Origin: Akkermansia muciniphila
GTDB lineage: Bacteria > Verrucomicrobiota > Verrucomicrobiia > Verrucomicrobiales > DEV007
Length of the DNA stretch: 55,976 nt
Assembly (NCBI GenBank): GCA_945883495.1
Contig: CAMCXS010000035.1
Coordinates: 1-55,976 of the forward strand
Reading direction: 5' to 3'
This document shows, one piece after another, positions 1-11,985 of this stretch. A model generated the notes under the pieces. It saw nothing but the letters and a program-made list of their open reading frames with translations, had not been told where the DNA came from and ran no database searches. The position numbers were made by a program, and so were the translations under genes. Within the stretch, counting starts at the first letter, position 1. Every line of letters starts with the position of its first letter.

Positions 1-576
1 CGGCGCGGCACGCTCTGGCAAGGGCGTTTTGGCAGCACGTTGGTCGAACCTTCTGGAGAGGCCCTTCGGAAAACCAGCGCCTACATCGATCTCAACGCAG
101 TGCGCGCCGGAATCGTCAAGGATCCCAAGGATTACCGATGGTGCGGCTATGCCGAAGCGGAAGCGGGAAGGGCGGATGGCCTGGCCGGAATTGTCACCAT
201 CGTGCGAATGGCAACGAATTCCCCAGACTCCGAGCCAATCTCCGGTTCCGAGGCCCTGGAGCGCTATCGCGAATGGCTGGTGGAGCTAGGCGCCCCGGTC
301 ACCGACGAGAACGGCGAGTTGGTTCGACGCGGGTTTGCAGCCCCCGAAGGCGGCTCGAAGCTCAGCCAGGCCGGACAGTTGGGCACCCGGATTCGCTACT
401 TCACCGCCAGCCTGGTGATCGGTTCCCGGGCCTTTTGCGAAGAGCACTTCCGCCTCCACCGCCACGCCTTCGGACCGAAGCGCCAAACCGGCGCCCGTCC
501 CTTGCGTCACGGGAACTGGGACGGCCTCTGCGGGCTGCGCGATCTGCGCAGCAAGGTGATCGGCGCGCCCCGCTGA
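1..576 (+). CDS. IS200/REP-associated-type transposase, 5' end outside window
   Basis: The frame is open from base 1, so the gene starts upstream of the window. The visible 191 codons begin with a GTLWQGRFGS-like stretch followed at residues 28-39 by YIDLNAVRAGIV. This is the conserved helix of Y1 single-strand transposases of the IS200/REP-associated (RAYT) type, whose tyrosine is, from memory, the DNA-attacking nucleophile. The next motif, KDPKDYRWCGY, is also standard for this family. The C-terminal ~120 residues are the usual variable tail. The catalytic HUH motif would lie upstream and cannot be checked. Such enzymes move or domesticate short palindromic REP elements, and palindromic repeats do occur near 50-54 kb. 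The family call is strong; whether the gene is complete and active is unknown. Confidence 0.8.
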   Translation, partial: RRGTLWQGRFGSTLVEPSGEALRKTSAYIDLNAVRAGIVKDPKDYRWCGYAEAEAGRADGLAGIVTIVRMATNSPDSEPISGSEALERYREWLVELGAPVTDENGELVRRGFAAPEGGSKLSQAGQLGTRIRYFTASLVIGSRAFCEEHFRLHRHAFGPKRQTGARPLRHGNWDGLCGLRDLRSKVIGAPR

Positions 577-714
577 TTGCTGATCCCCCGTCGACTCGCA
601 AGATGGCAAGGCGGCCGACAACAAAAGAACCCATCAGTCCAATCCCGTCCACGAGACATCCGGCCTGGCAATCGATCTCGAGAAAAGCGGGGTAGGCTCC
701 GAACTCTTGAAAGC

Positions 715-3483
715 CTATCCAGCGATGCCAAGGACACGCTCCAGATCCACGCGGACGGCCTGCAGCTCGGAGGTTTGGATCTTGCGTCCCTCCCGGTCGG
801 TCAGGTAAAATGTATCGATCGCCGCGCCTTTCTCCGTGAGCACCCGGGCCACTGAGACTTCGATGGAACGGCTGCCCAAAACCCGGAATAGGTCGTAGAG
901 AAGCCCAAGCCGATCCAAGGTCTGCACTTCCAAGACGCTGTAGCGGCTGTTCAGATCGTTCGAGACGAAAACCCGGCTGGGGAACGTGCGAATCAGCTCG
1001 TCGTCGCCGGTGTTGGCGGCCGCGAAACGATTTCCGAGGCTGGTCCAATCGACGCTGTCATCCAGCAGTTGATTGAGCAACGCCTCGACGCGCTTCTGGA
1101 CGGAAGCGGAGCGAACCGGTTCAAAGTTCGTGGTGCAGATCCGGAAGATATCGAGCACCAAGTTGTCCCCGCGGGTAAATAGGTCCGCACTGAGAATATT
1201 GATCTCCTCGGAGGCGAGGGCCCCGGCGATTTTGGCGAGAAGATGGCTGCGGTCCCAACAGCAGATTTCAAGCTGGGTATATCCACTGGCCGGATTGGAA
1301 ATCCATTCAATTACGGGATGGAGGCTCTCTAAGCCCGTGGTGCTGGCAGTGTGCTCGATAAAGCGCCGGAACAACTCGATATGACGCGCCACGGTGTCCG
1401 CATCTCCGAACTGGAAGTAGCGTTCCGGCATCTGAGTGAAATGGAGCTCGATCTCCGCCTCGCGACTCGAATCGAACCGTGGGCTGACGTCCGCCCGAAG
1501 CTCGTTTCGGGCCTCGTCCAAGGAACGCCGGAAAATGCCTGTATGCTCCATATAGTCACAGGTGGACCGATACAGCTGCAACATCAGCATCTCCTTCCAG
1601 GCGGTCCAGCTATCTTCATTGGTTCCCCGTGAGTCCACGTGGGTGAAGAGGAGCAGCGCCTCCATGTTCGACCGGCTCTGCATGACGGAAGCAAATTCAG
1701 CGATCGTCTCCGCGTCCTCCAGATTCTTCGAGGTCGCAGTGCGCCAGAGCGTCAGGTGATTATCCACCAAAAACAGAAGCAACTTGCGCTGGGCCCCGGA
1801 AAGAAGAAGCCGGCGCCCCACGCGTTGGGCCAAGTCCGTACTAGCATCCGTGTGATAACGCACGTTCTCGGCCCGCCCGGTATCGTGGAGCAAGAGCGCC
1901 AGATACATCATGGAAGCATCGCCAAGCTCGTGAAACAACTTGGTGTAAACTGCATAGCGCGGATCCGAGTCGTCGGTCAAGGAATCCAGCGTCTCGATGC
2001 AGCGCAACGTATGTTCGTCCGCAGTGAAGCGGTGGAAAAACTCGTGCTGCACGAGGCAGTCCAGGGCGCCGAACTCCGGGACATACTTTCCGAGAAATCC
2101 GACGCGATGCATCTGCCGCAGCGTGCGTCCGACATCGCCCCGCGCGCCAAGAATCTCAAGAAAAACAACGCGGTTGGCTTTGGAATATCGAAAGGTCTTG
2201 TTGACCAAATTCCGGCTCTTCTTGACCAGTTTACGGAGCGCCGGACTCAGTCGCAAATTGCGTTGCTGGGTATGCCGGAACAAACGCATGAGCCGCCCAG
2301 GATCTTGCTCAAAAATTTCGGTATGCTCCGGAAAGATCAGCCCCTGGCGAGAAAAAAAGCCGTCAAAATGCTCCGCTGCCCCGCTGCGGCGGGCCAAGAA
2401 ACTCACGATTCCCTGTGAGCGCTCCTCCTCTTGCAGGAGGCGGAACGCCTGCATCAGAGAGGTGCTGTGCATGTAAAGCGCCCGGGTGTGCCGGTAGTAA
2501 TCCCGCATAAACACCTCAATACGGCGCAGCATCGAGCGCTGAGGATACCCTAGATTCGTGGCCACAACTCCTTGGAGGCGCAAGGTAAGCTGGTCGGTGC
2601 AGGGCCGCTCGGACCAATGCAGTTCATTGCGAACCCGCATCAGAAAATCGTACGCCTTGATCATGGCGCGATACGCGGACCGGCTCAGCATCCGGTTTTC
2701 CACGAGATCTTCCAGGCTGTGATACCCAAACTTGACCCGGGTCACCCAGAGGATGTTCTGATAGTCCCGCAAGCCTCCGCAGCCCTCCTTAATGTGTGGC
2801 TCTTGAAGGTAAACGGTCTTTCCATGTTTCTGGTGACGCGCCAAAAAGTCCCGTCGGCGGACCTCCAGATACTCCGCTTCTTTCCCCTGGATACACTCTT
2901 TCTGAAACCGTTCGATCAGCGCCTTGTACAGCTTCTCGTCTCCGAGGATGAGACGCGTGTCCAACATTGCAGTCTTCGTCGGATTGTCCGTGTTGGCCAA
3001 GCGGATGCACTCCTTGATCGAGCGGGTGGCATGGCCAACCTTGAACCCGACATCGTAAAGCATCATCAGGATTTCACCGATCATGTCCACGGTCGCCTGG
3101 TTCAGCGAAGAGGTGTTCCCCGGGCAAAGAAAGAGCAAATCGACATCGCTTCCCGGGTTCAAGGTGCCGCGCCCGTAGCCGCCGACCGCCACCAAGGTGA
3201 ACGGGAACTGAGCGGAAGCGGGAACTTTTCCCTCGGGATTAAAAATGCCATCCACTAAGTTGCGGAGCACGATGTCGAGCAGCTCCGCCCGGCGGCTGGC
3301 GACCTCGGCGCCCCCCGCACCGGCGCGGTGGATCATCTTGATTCGGTAATTCCCCAGCTTATAGAAACGCTTGAACAGGGCAATCAGCTCCGTGCGCGAC
3401 TTGGCTTTCCGGCGGTCGACTGGCAATGTCTGTTCCGCACGGGTCAGGACTTTCGGTTTGTTTTGGCCGCCCGGCTCTGGCAT
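715..3483 (-). CDS. glnD: bifunctional uridylyltransferase/uridylyl-removing enzyme (PII sensor GlnD)
   Basis: Predicted cytosolic nitrogen sensor of 922 residues that uridylylates and deuridylylates PII. The nucleotidyltransferase motif VGGYGRGTLNPGSDVDLL is at about residues 100-117, including the paired Asp metal ligands. An HD-type segment (LLLHDTGR) sits near residue 530. Two C-terminal ACT domains are visible at about 734-800 (CWDRSHLLAKIAGAL) and 848-920 (TLDRLGLLYDLFRVLG); in this family they bind glutamine. Length and domain order match GlnD. The start at 3483 is chosen because the longer frame would run 50 residues into the divergent phosphatase gene; no convincing Shine-Dalgarno helps the choice. 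No glnB, glnA or amtB is in the window. The HD motif reads HDTGR rather than the common HDIAKG, a small deviation. Confidence 0.93.
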   Translation of the reverse strand: MPEPGGQNKPKVLTRAEQTLPVDRRKAKSRTELIALFKRFYKLGNYRIKMIHRAGAGGAEVASRRAELLDIVLRNLVDGIFNPEGKVPASAQFPFTLVAVGGYGRGTLNPGSDVDLLFLCPGNTSSLNQATVDMIGEILMMLYDVGFKVGHATRSIKECIRLANTDNPTKTAMLDTRLILGDEKLYKALIERFQKECIQGKEAEYLEVRRRDFLARHQKHGKTVYLQEPHIKEGCGGLRDYQNILWVTRVKFGYHSLEDLVENRMLSRSAYRAMIKAYDFLMRVRNELHWSERPCTDQLTLRLQGVVATNLGYPQRSMLRRIEVFMRDYYRHTRALYMHSTSLMQAFRLLQEEERSQGIVSFLARRSGAAEHFDGFFSRQGLIFPEHTEIFEQDPGRLMRLFRHTQQRNLRLSPALRKLVKKSRNLVNKTFRYSKANRVVFLEILGARGDVGRTLRQMHRVGFLGKYVPEFGALDCLVQHEFFHRFTADEHTLRCIETLDSLTDDSDPRYAVYTKLFHELGDASMMYLALLLHDTGRAENVRYHTDASTDLAQRVGRRLLLSGAQRKLLLFLVDNHLTLWRTATSKNLEDAETIAEFASVMQSRSNMEALLLFTHVDSRGTNEDSWTAWKEMLMLQLYRSTCDYMEHTGIFRRSLDEARNELRADVSPRFDSSREAEIELHFTQMPERYFQFGDADTVARHIELFRRFIEHTASTTGLESLHPVIEWISNPASGYTQLEICCWDRSHLLAKIAGALASEEINILSADLFTRGDNLVLDIFRICTTNFEPVRSASVQKRVEALLNQLLDDSVDWTSLGNRFAAANTGDDELIRTFPSRVFVSNDLNSRYSVLEVQTLDRLGLLYDLFRVLGSRSIEVSVARVLTEKGAAIDTFYLTDREGRKIQTSELQAVRVDLERVLGIAG

Positions 3484-3496
3484 GGAATGGGAGACT

Positions 3497-4558
3497 ATGT
3501 CACAACATGTTCCCCAGCAAATCCGATATTGGACTTGGTTGAGCGCCGCTTGGCTCCTCACGGGCCCTTGGCCGGCTTCCGCGATCGACCCCTCAGCCAT
3601 TGTCGAGCGCATCGCCTTCGGCTCGTGCTGCAATCAAAAACGCAGCCAAGTCATTTGGCCCACCATCGCAGCGCAAAAGCCGCAGCTGTTTCTGTTTCTC
3701 GGAGACAACATTTATGGCGACTCCGAGGACATGGAGGTCTTGCGGGCCAAATACGATGAGCTCAACGCCAATCCCGGGTATGCCGCCCTCCGGGAGATTT
3801 GTCCCGTCTTGGCCACTTGGGACGATCATGACTATGGCGCAAACGATGCCGGAGCGGAGTTTCCCCAGCGTGAAGCCTCCCAAAAGCTCTTCTTGGAGGC
3901 ATTCCGGGTCGCCAAGGACCGGGCCCCATGGCAACGCCCCGGAATCTACGACTCTTACCTGTTTGGACCTCCGGGCCAACGGGTCCAAATCATCTTGCTC
4001 GATACCCGTTACTTCCGTGGTCCTCTCCGCAAGGGCGGTGGAGATTGGCCCAAGCAATTGGGCCCGTATCAAGAGAATCTAGACCCGTCATCGACCATGC
4101 TCGGCGACGCGCAATGGGAATGGCTGGAAGCACAGCTCAAAGAGCCCGCCGAGCTGCGCATCATTGGATCCAGCATCCAGTTTTTGCCGGTCGATACGCA
4201 TTGGGAGCGCTGGCAAAATTTGCCTCTCGAACGCGCGAGACTTCTGGAACTATTGAAGGCGGATCGCCGCGCAACCATCATCCTACTCAGCGGAGACCGG
4301 CACCTCGGCGAACTCATGCAATCTGAACTGGCCCCGGGGCAGACCTTGTTCGAGGCCACGTCCTCAGGGCTGAGTCATGCAGGAGGCGGCCAGAACAATG
4401 AACCCAACCGGTTTCGAACTGGCCCGCTGTTTCGTCACCTAAATTTCGGGACGATCGAAATCAGTTGGACTCAATCAAGACCGGACTGCACGATCGCAAT
4501 CCGGGACGCCAACGGAAACGCCGTATCGTTGTTGGAAACGAATCTCAGTAGGCCGTAA
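3497..4558 (+). CDS. PhoD-like secreted metallophosphatase/phosphodiesterase
   Basis: 353-residue protein starting with an apparent signal peptide: a hydrophobic stretch WTWLSAAWLLTG, then PWPASA as a likely cleavage site near residue 27. It is therefore expected outside the cytoplasm. PhoD-family metal-binding segments follow in order: RIAFGSCC, FLFLGDNIYGD, ATWDDHDYG, IILLDTRYFRG and ILLSGDRHLGE. In the family these coordinate metal ions for hydrolysis of phosphomonoesters or phosphodiesters; the substrate here is unknown. A GGGA stretch precedes the ATG at 3497. An alternative in-frame ATG at 3482 shares the palindrome CATG with the glnD start. The 3' end overlaps the convergent pseudopilin gene by 14 bases. 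Confidence 0.88.
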   Translation: MSQHVPQQIRYWTWLSAAWLLTGPWPASAIDPSAIVERIAFGSCCNQKRSQVIWPTIAAQKPQLFLFLGDNIYGDSEDMEVLRAKYDELNANPGYAALREICPVLATWDDHDYGANDAGAEFPQREASQKLFLEAFRVAKDRAPWQRPGIYDSYLFGPPGQRVQIILLDTRYFRGPLRKGGGDWPKQLGPYQENLDPSSTMLGDAQWEWLEAQLKEPAELRIIGSSIQFLPVDTHWERWQNLPLERARLLELLKADRRATIILLSGDRHLGELMQSELAPGQTLFEATSSGLSHAGGGQNNEPNRFRTGPLFRHLNFGTIEISWTQSRPDCTIAIRDANGNAVSLLETNLSRP

Positions 4559-5156
4559 TATCGTCCGAAGACTTGCCCTGCGAACCTTGGACTCCATCGA
4601 TTCCGTAGGACCAGACGGCCACGTTGCTGAAGATTTCCTCAGTTCCTCCATTTGCACCTCTCGCGGGAACCATCAGCGAGTTGTCATAGTTGCTGTCGAC
4701 CATGATGTAGTATGGGTTGCTGGTAGATCCCCCGGCCGCGGAGAGGAAGGGGTCGAGGAGCTCGATGGCTCCATTTTGACCGCGATAGAGCCCCGGCAAT
4801 CCCTGCCCTTTGGCTGGGCGCGTGCTGAAGAACTGCACGGATCTGCGATTGTTCACGGCATCCACCCCGAGCAGAGTAGGCATCATGGGAGAGCTTGAGT
4901 CGGTCGCGAAAGTGGAGTCGGTGCCAGCGTTGGTGCTTGTGAACGGGGGAAAGCGCTTATACTCACTAAAATATGACATCAAAGCGGTGCGCAGCTCCGT
5001 ACAGGTCTTCTGGGCCTGAACCTTTTTCATGTTGCCCTGCACGGCATGGCCAGCAGGAATGATGATGCTGGACAAAATGGCGATGATCGTGATCACCACC
5101 ATCAGTTCCATCAAGGAGAAACCACGACGTGCGTTTTGTGGAAGGTTGGCGTGCAT
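4545..5156 (-). CDS. type II secretion/type IV pilus-like pseudopilin (GspG-like)
   Basis: 203-residue protein with a class III prepilin leader: a basic segment ending in ARRG, then FSLMELMVVITIIAILSSII, a hydrophobic helix with the conserved Glu at +5 after the G/F cleavage site. Prepilin peptidase would cut after Gly and methylate Phe. The C-terminal half (YFSEYKRFPPF and following, to SSDDITAY) resembles a pseudopilin globular domain with an Asp-rich end. No other secretion genes are adjacent, so it is an orphan; such orphans are abundant in Verrucomicrobiota and Planctomycetota. ATG 5156 is preferred over the TTG at 5165. Confidence 0.85.
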   Translation of the reverse strand: MHANLPQNARRGFSLMELMVVITIIAILSSIIIPAGHAVQGNMKKVQAQKTCTELRTALMSYFSEYKRFPPFTSTNAGTDSTFATDSSSPMMPTLLGVDAVNNRRSVQFFSTRPAKGQGLPGLYRGQNGAIELLDPFLSAAGGSTSNPYYIMVDSNYDNSLMVPARGANGGTEEIFSNVAVWSYGIDGVQGSQGKSSDDITAY

Positions 5157-5264
5157 TGGGGTCAAATCGATAATTGTTGAAAGAATCGACCGATCCTATG
5201 AAGTGGGGCCGGAAATGGCAATGACTTTGTGCATACAGCCAAGTTTTAGCCCCCTCTCTTGCCC

Positions 5265-9011
<3,747 letters not shown>

Positions 9012-9060
9012 TGGGTCGGAGTTTACGATGGGAACGGGCGGCTTCAAGGGGCAATTATCA

Positions 9061-9084
9061 TCATATCACGATATCAAGATATGA
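9061..9084 (-). promoter_or_regulatory. candidate operator in the metH leader
   Basis: Perfect 7-bp inverted repeat: TCATATC, 10-base spacer, GATATGA, with further ATATC/GATAT words inside the spacer. It lies 49 bp upstream of the metH ATG in an AT-rich patch of an otherwise GC-rich region. ATATC-type palindromes are, from memory, typical of ArsR-family regulators of methionine metabolism such as SahR; this link is inference. On the metH strand a GC hairpin (about 9094-9114) followed by GGGGTTTTTT lies just upstream and could end transcription entering from that side. Confidence 0.5.
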
Positions 9085-9199
9085 AAAAACCCCGCTCGCG
9101 CTTTCGCTTCGAGCCTTGCAAAGAATCCCATTGACACCGGGAGGGATCCCCGGGCTATATGTGGACTTCCGACGCAGAGAATTTTGAAACGATCATAGG

Positions 9200-10183
9200 A
9201 TGAGCGACCCGAACCAGGCACCGGATACAAAAACTCAGACGCTCCAGGCGCCGGACACCAAAACGTCCACTCTCCAAGCCCCGGACACGAAGACGTCCAC
9301 CCTTCAGGCACCAGACACGAAGACGTCGACGGTTCCGTTGAAGAAGGAAACCGTTCGGATCACTCTGAAAGCCACTCCAGGAGACTCCTCGGGTGTGGCC
9401 GCCGTGCCCCCGCCACCGCGGCCGGTGGCGCCCCCGGCGCCTTCCGCTCCACGCCCTCTGGCCCCGCCACCCGGAACCGGCGGCCCTCCGCGCCCCACCG
9501 CCGCACCGGCGGCTGTGCCTGCGCCGCCCGCCCCTCGGCCCCTGGCCCCAGGCGCCCCAGCTCCCGTAGCCCCACCACCAGCGTCGGGCAAGACCATCCC
9601 GCTCGTAAGCCCAGGCGCCCCCACGGCGGTGCCACCGCCGAAGCCATCCGTTCCGGCTCCGGTCTCAGCTCCAGGAGCTCCGGTCCCGCCCCCGCGGCCT
9701 GCCGCCCCGGCTCCGTCTGTCGGCGGTGTGCCTGCGCCGAAGCCTGTGGGCGCCGTCCCGCCGCCTTCCGTAGCCCCGGCTCCGGGGGTGGCTGCTCCCA
9801 AGCCCGCCGCGCCTTCAGCGGTCGGACCAGCTCCTTCCGCCGTGGCTCCGGCTCCCGGCGCCAAGACGATCCCTCTCAAGCCACCTGGAGCCACTCCGGT
9901 GCCTGCGGCGGCACCCTCTCCGGCCCCAGGAGCTCCTTCGGGGCCCAGGCCGCTGCCCAAGGCAACCGTCAAGCTCCAGCAGACCGCCCCCATGCAAAGG
10001 GGTGCTGCCACCACAGCGCTTCGTTCACCAGCCGCTACCAGTGTGTCCTCATCTTACGAGGATGAATACAGCGACGAGGCGGAAGAAGAGAGCGGTCTGA
10101 TGCCCTTCTCCATCATCGTGCTCGTGCTTTCGGTGGTGGTTCTGGTGATTGAGGTGTTGACCAAAATGGCCGGCGGAGCCTAA
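9200..10183 (+). CDS. proline/alanine-rich protein with 10-residue repeats and a C-terminal membrane helix
   Basis: 327 residues of unknown function. Residues 6-45 are four near-identical decapeptides, QAPDTKTSTL or a close variant. A short segment (KKETVRITLKATP) comes next, then ~190 residues of Pro/Ala/Val low complexity (repeated APPPRP, PAPGA) that would be extended and disordered. An acidic patch (YEDEYSDEAEEESG) precedes a C-terminal hydrophobic helix, MPFSIIVLVLSVVVLVIEVL. The layout suggests a tail-anchored or bitopic protein with a long flexible spacer and a short peptide-repeat head. The spacer could be an artefact-prone GC-rich region, but the frame is continuous and its two ends are clearly protein-like. 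The tail is copied in the downstream 25-residue ORF at 10226. Confidence 0.75.
   Translation: MSDPNQAPDTKTQTLQAPDTKTSTLQAPDTKTSTLQAPDTKTSTVPLKKETVRITLKATPGDSSGVAAVPPPPRPVAPPAPSAPRPLAPPPGTGGPPRPTAAPAAVPAPPAPRPLAPGAPAPVAPPPASGKTIPLVSPGAPTAVPPPKPSVPAPVSAPGAPVPPPRPAAPAPSVGGVPAPKPVGAVPPPSVAPAPGVAAPKPAAPSAVGPAPSAVAPAPGAKTIPLKPPGATPVPAAAPSPAPGAPSGPRPLPKATVKLQQTAPMQRGAATTALRSPAATSVSSSYEDEYSDEAEEESGLMPFSIIVLVLSVVVLVIEVLTKMAGGA
9215..9334 (+). repeat. four 30-bp in-frame tandem repeats
   Basis: Four consecutive 30-base units encode QAPDTKT(Q/S)T(L/V). Units 2-4 are almost identical at DNA level and unit 1 is more diverged (ACAAAAACT in place of ACCAAAACG). They are in frame with the host gene, so copy-number change would alter the protein by ten residues at a time. 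Confidence 0.9.
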
Positions 10184-10225
10184 ACACTGTTGCCGATGTT
10201 TCTTCAACCATAGCGGATTCCGACC

Positions 10226-10303
10226 ATGCCATTCGCCATTGCCGTCCTTGTTCTCTCCCTCCTGGTGCTCGTGCTGGAAATTTTTACCATGCTGAGTTCC
10301 TGA
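10226..10303 (+). CDS. 25-residue membrane peptide resembling the upstream protein's tail
   Basis: ATG 10226 to TGA 10303 encodes MPFAIAVLVLSLLVLVLEI followed by FTMLSS, one hydrophobic helix with a conserved Glu. It matches the C-terminal helix of the preceding gene (MPFSIIVLVLSVVVLVIEV then LTKMAGG) at about 15 of 23 aligned positions. It starts 42 bases after that gene's stop. This suggests either a real tail-only paralogue or the remnant of a duplicated tail exon-like segment. The short length leaves some doubt, but the matched start Met and shared Glu position argue for a coding sequence. No function can be assigned. Confidence 0.6.
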   Translation: MPFAIAVLVLSLLVLVLEIFTMLSS

Positions 10304-10468
10304 GGCTTGCGCCGGACGCTTTCCTCTCCGGCCGATGACGAACCCTGCCGAGGCTAGGCGATCCGCTTGACGATCCGCCCAGCCTGGGCAGTATTGCGTT
10401 ACGCCTTTGCCAGAACTCGCCGAGGGCTGGCCGCGCCGCAGAACTTTAAAACCTTTTTATCGCCCATC

Positions 10469-10798
10469 ATGGCCTCTGAATCCGTCATCGAACTCTCCGC
10501 CGATACTTTTACCGAACTCGTTGCCAACTCGCCCGTCCCCGTCATGGTCGATTTTTGGGCGGAATGGTGCGGTCCCTGCCGCCAACTCGCCCCAGTGATC
10601 GAAGCGCTGGCCAAGGAGGTCGGCGAGACTTGCAAGGTGGCCAAGCTGAACGTGACCGGAAACGAAGCGCTCGCTCAGCAATACAAGGTGACCGGCCTCC
10701 CGACGCTTCTCTTCTTCAAGGGAGGTGTGGAAAAGGACCGCGTCGTTGGCACCACCTCGAAGGATCGCCTCAAGTCCAAGCTGGAAGCGCTCCTTTGA
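10469..10798 (+). CDS. trxA: thioredoxin
   Basis: 109-residue cytosolic disulfide reductase. The active site WCGPC is at about residues 29-33 in VDFWAEWCGPCRQLAP. The cis-Pro loop (GLPTLLFFKGG) is near residue 75, and the length is standard for a single-domain thioredoxin. ATG 10469 is chosen because the family begins only a few residues before the first strand; the longer frame upstream gives a basic, non-homologous extension. A GC-rich hairpin directly follows the stop. No thioredoxin reductase is nearby. Confidence 0.95.
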   Translation: MASESVIELSADTFTELVANSPVPVMVDFWAEWCGPCRQLAPVIEALAKEVGETCKVAKLNVTGNEALAQQYKVTGLPTLLFFKGGVEKDRVVGTTSKDRLKSKLEALL

Positions 10799-10804
10799 GG
10801 CGGA

Positions 10805-10826
10805 GGGGGGCAAGTTTTCGCCCCCC
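10805..10826. terminator. GC hairpin between convergent genes
   Basis: GGGGGGC and GCCCCCC pair perfectly around an 8-base loop, immediately after the trxA stop and 13 bases before the stop of the convergent gene. It lacks a T run on either strand, so it may be a weak bidirectional terminator or an RNA 3'-end stabiliser. Confidence 0.45.
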
Positions 10827-10838
10827 CTGGAAGCCGTT

Positions 10839-11126
10839 TCACTGACCGGCCGCGCTCGCCCGAATTCGCTCCTTGGCCGCGTCACGGTCGTTGTTCAACG
10901 TGGAAAGGTCCCGGGCCAGCTGGGCTTGCAATTCCTGAAGTTCCCCGTAGTTGCCCGCCGCTCTGGCCTGATCCATCAGCCCCTTGAGGAACACTTCACG
11001 CTCGGCGATCTTCGCTTTGAATCGATTCTCAATTTCCGCGATCTCCGCGCGCTGTTCGTCAGTCAACTTCACTTGCGGATCGCTGGCTCCGAGGCGTTCC
11101 ATGGCTAGTTCGTAGGCAGATTTCAT
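10839..11126 (-). CDS. small helical hypothetical protein
   Basis: 95 residues, almost wholly predicted alpha-helical and charged. It contains a run of Glu/Arg/Lys heptads (LTDEQRAEIAEIENRFKAKI) then QARAAGNYGELQELQAQLAR, compatible with a coiled coil or helical hairpin. There is no signal peptide or membrane segment, so it is probably cytosolic. ATG 11126 shares CATG with the start of the divergent HAD gene. The longer frame upstream would overlap that gene by 100 bases and is disfavoured. It is convergent with trxA. Function unknown. Confidence 0.65.
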   Translation of the reverse strand: MKSAYELAMERLGASDPQVKLTDEQRAEIAEIENRFKAKIAEREVFLKGLMDQARAAGNYGELQELQAQLARDLSTLNNDRDAAKERIRASAAGQ

Positions 11127-11985
11127 GTCAGGCAATATCCCCAACTCTGAGGAAACCTCAACCGCGGCCCTCCCACCTTCCACGTTGGCTCCGCTCGGCC
11201 TGGGATTGATCAGCCTCGACTTCGACGGCACCTTGGTCGATTCGATGCATCCGTCCGATCACTCCGTGCATCCGTCGTTGGTGCGAGCCATCGAGCGCCT
11301 CCGGGCAGAAGGAGTCGTTTGGGTCATCAACACCGGCCGCACCTTGAGCGGCTTGAAGGTCGGCCTGGACATCGCGGGGCTGCCCTTTGCGCCGGACTAC
11401 GTCATCACCGAGGAAACCTCTCTCCTAGCTCCGTGCGCCGATCACCCGGAAGGCTGGAATGCCCTGGGAGACTGGAATCATGAGCGCGACCACGCCTTCC
11501 GCTCGTTGCTTGCGGAAAGCGGCCACGTTTTCGATGAGATCCGGGAGTTCGTCACCGCCCACACCCAGGCGGAATACCTGCAGCGGACCGACGGCTTGGA
11601 CGAGATCGTTGCCAACAGCGAAGCGGAGATGGAGCGTATCTGTCACCGCATCGAGGAAGTCCGCCACGCCCACGAAGCCCATCCACTCGGCTATCAGCGC
11701 AATACCGTTTACCTTCGGTTCGGGCATCGCGGGTATCAGAAGGGCTCCACCCTGACCCGTCTGGCCAGCTACCTTGAGATTCCCACGCAGCGGATCTTCG
11801 CGGCAGGCGACAACTTGAACGATCTCCCGATGCTCGATCCCGAAGTGGCGGGCTACCTAGCCTGCCCGGGAAACTCGCACCCCTTGGTCCAGGAAACGGT
11901 GCGCCGCCACGGAGGCTACTTGGCCCGTTCCCGCACCGGCGAAGGGCTTACCGAAGCGTTACGCTTCTTCGGGTTCGCCGGTTGA
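11125..11985 (+). CDS. HAD-superfamily hydrolase, Cof/sucrose-phosphatase-like (class IIB)
   Basis: 286 residues. Motif I is ISLDFDGTLVDS (nucleophile and acid/base Asp, about residues 30-41). Motif II is the Thr in WVINTGRTL. Lys and motif III/IV lie in the C-terminal part, with GYQKGSTLTRL and FAAGDNLNDLPML. The cap between ~100 and 200 is class IIB-like. Known relatives are cytosolic phosphatases of sugar phosphates or nucleotides; the substrate cannot be told. The first ~25 residues are low complexity (TSTAALPPSTLAPLG), so the true start may be internal. The 3' end overlaps the convergent gene at 11959 by 27 bases. Confidence 0.85.
   Translation: MSGNIPNSEETSTAALPPSTLAPLGLGLISLDFDGTLVDSMHPSDHSVHPSLVRAIERLRAEGVVWVINTGRTLSGLKVGLDIAGLPFAPDYVITEETSLLAPCADHPEGWNALGDWNHERDHAFRSLLAESGHVFDEIREFVTAHTQAEYLQRTDGLDEIVANSEAEMERICHRIEEVRHAHEAHPLGYQRNTVYLRFGHRGYQKGSTLTRLASYLEIPTQRIFAAGDNLNDLPMLDPEVAGYLACPGNSHPLVQETVRRHGGYLARSRTGEGLTEALRFFGFAG

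Noticed and set aside
9048-9199. Riboswitch (SAM, SAH or cobalamin) before metH
   Set aside because: No conserved core of these riboswitches was recognised. The only strong feature is the inverted repeat, better explained as a protein operator.
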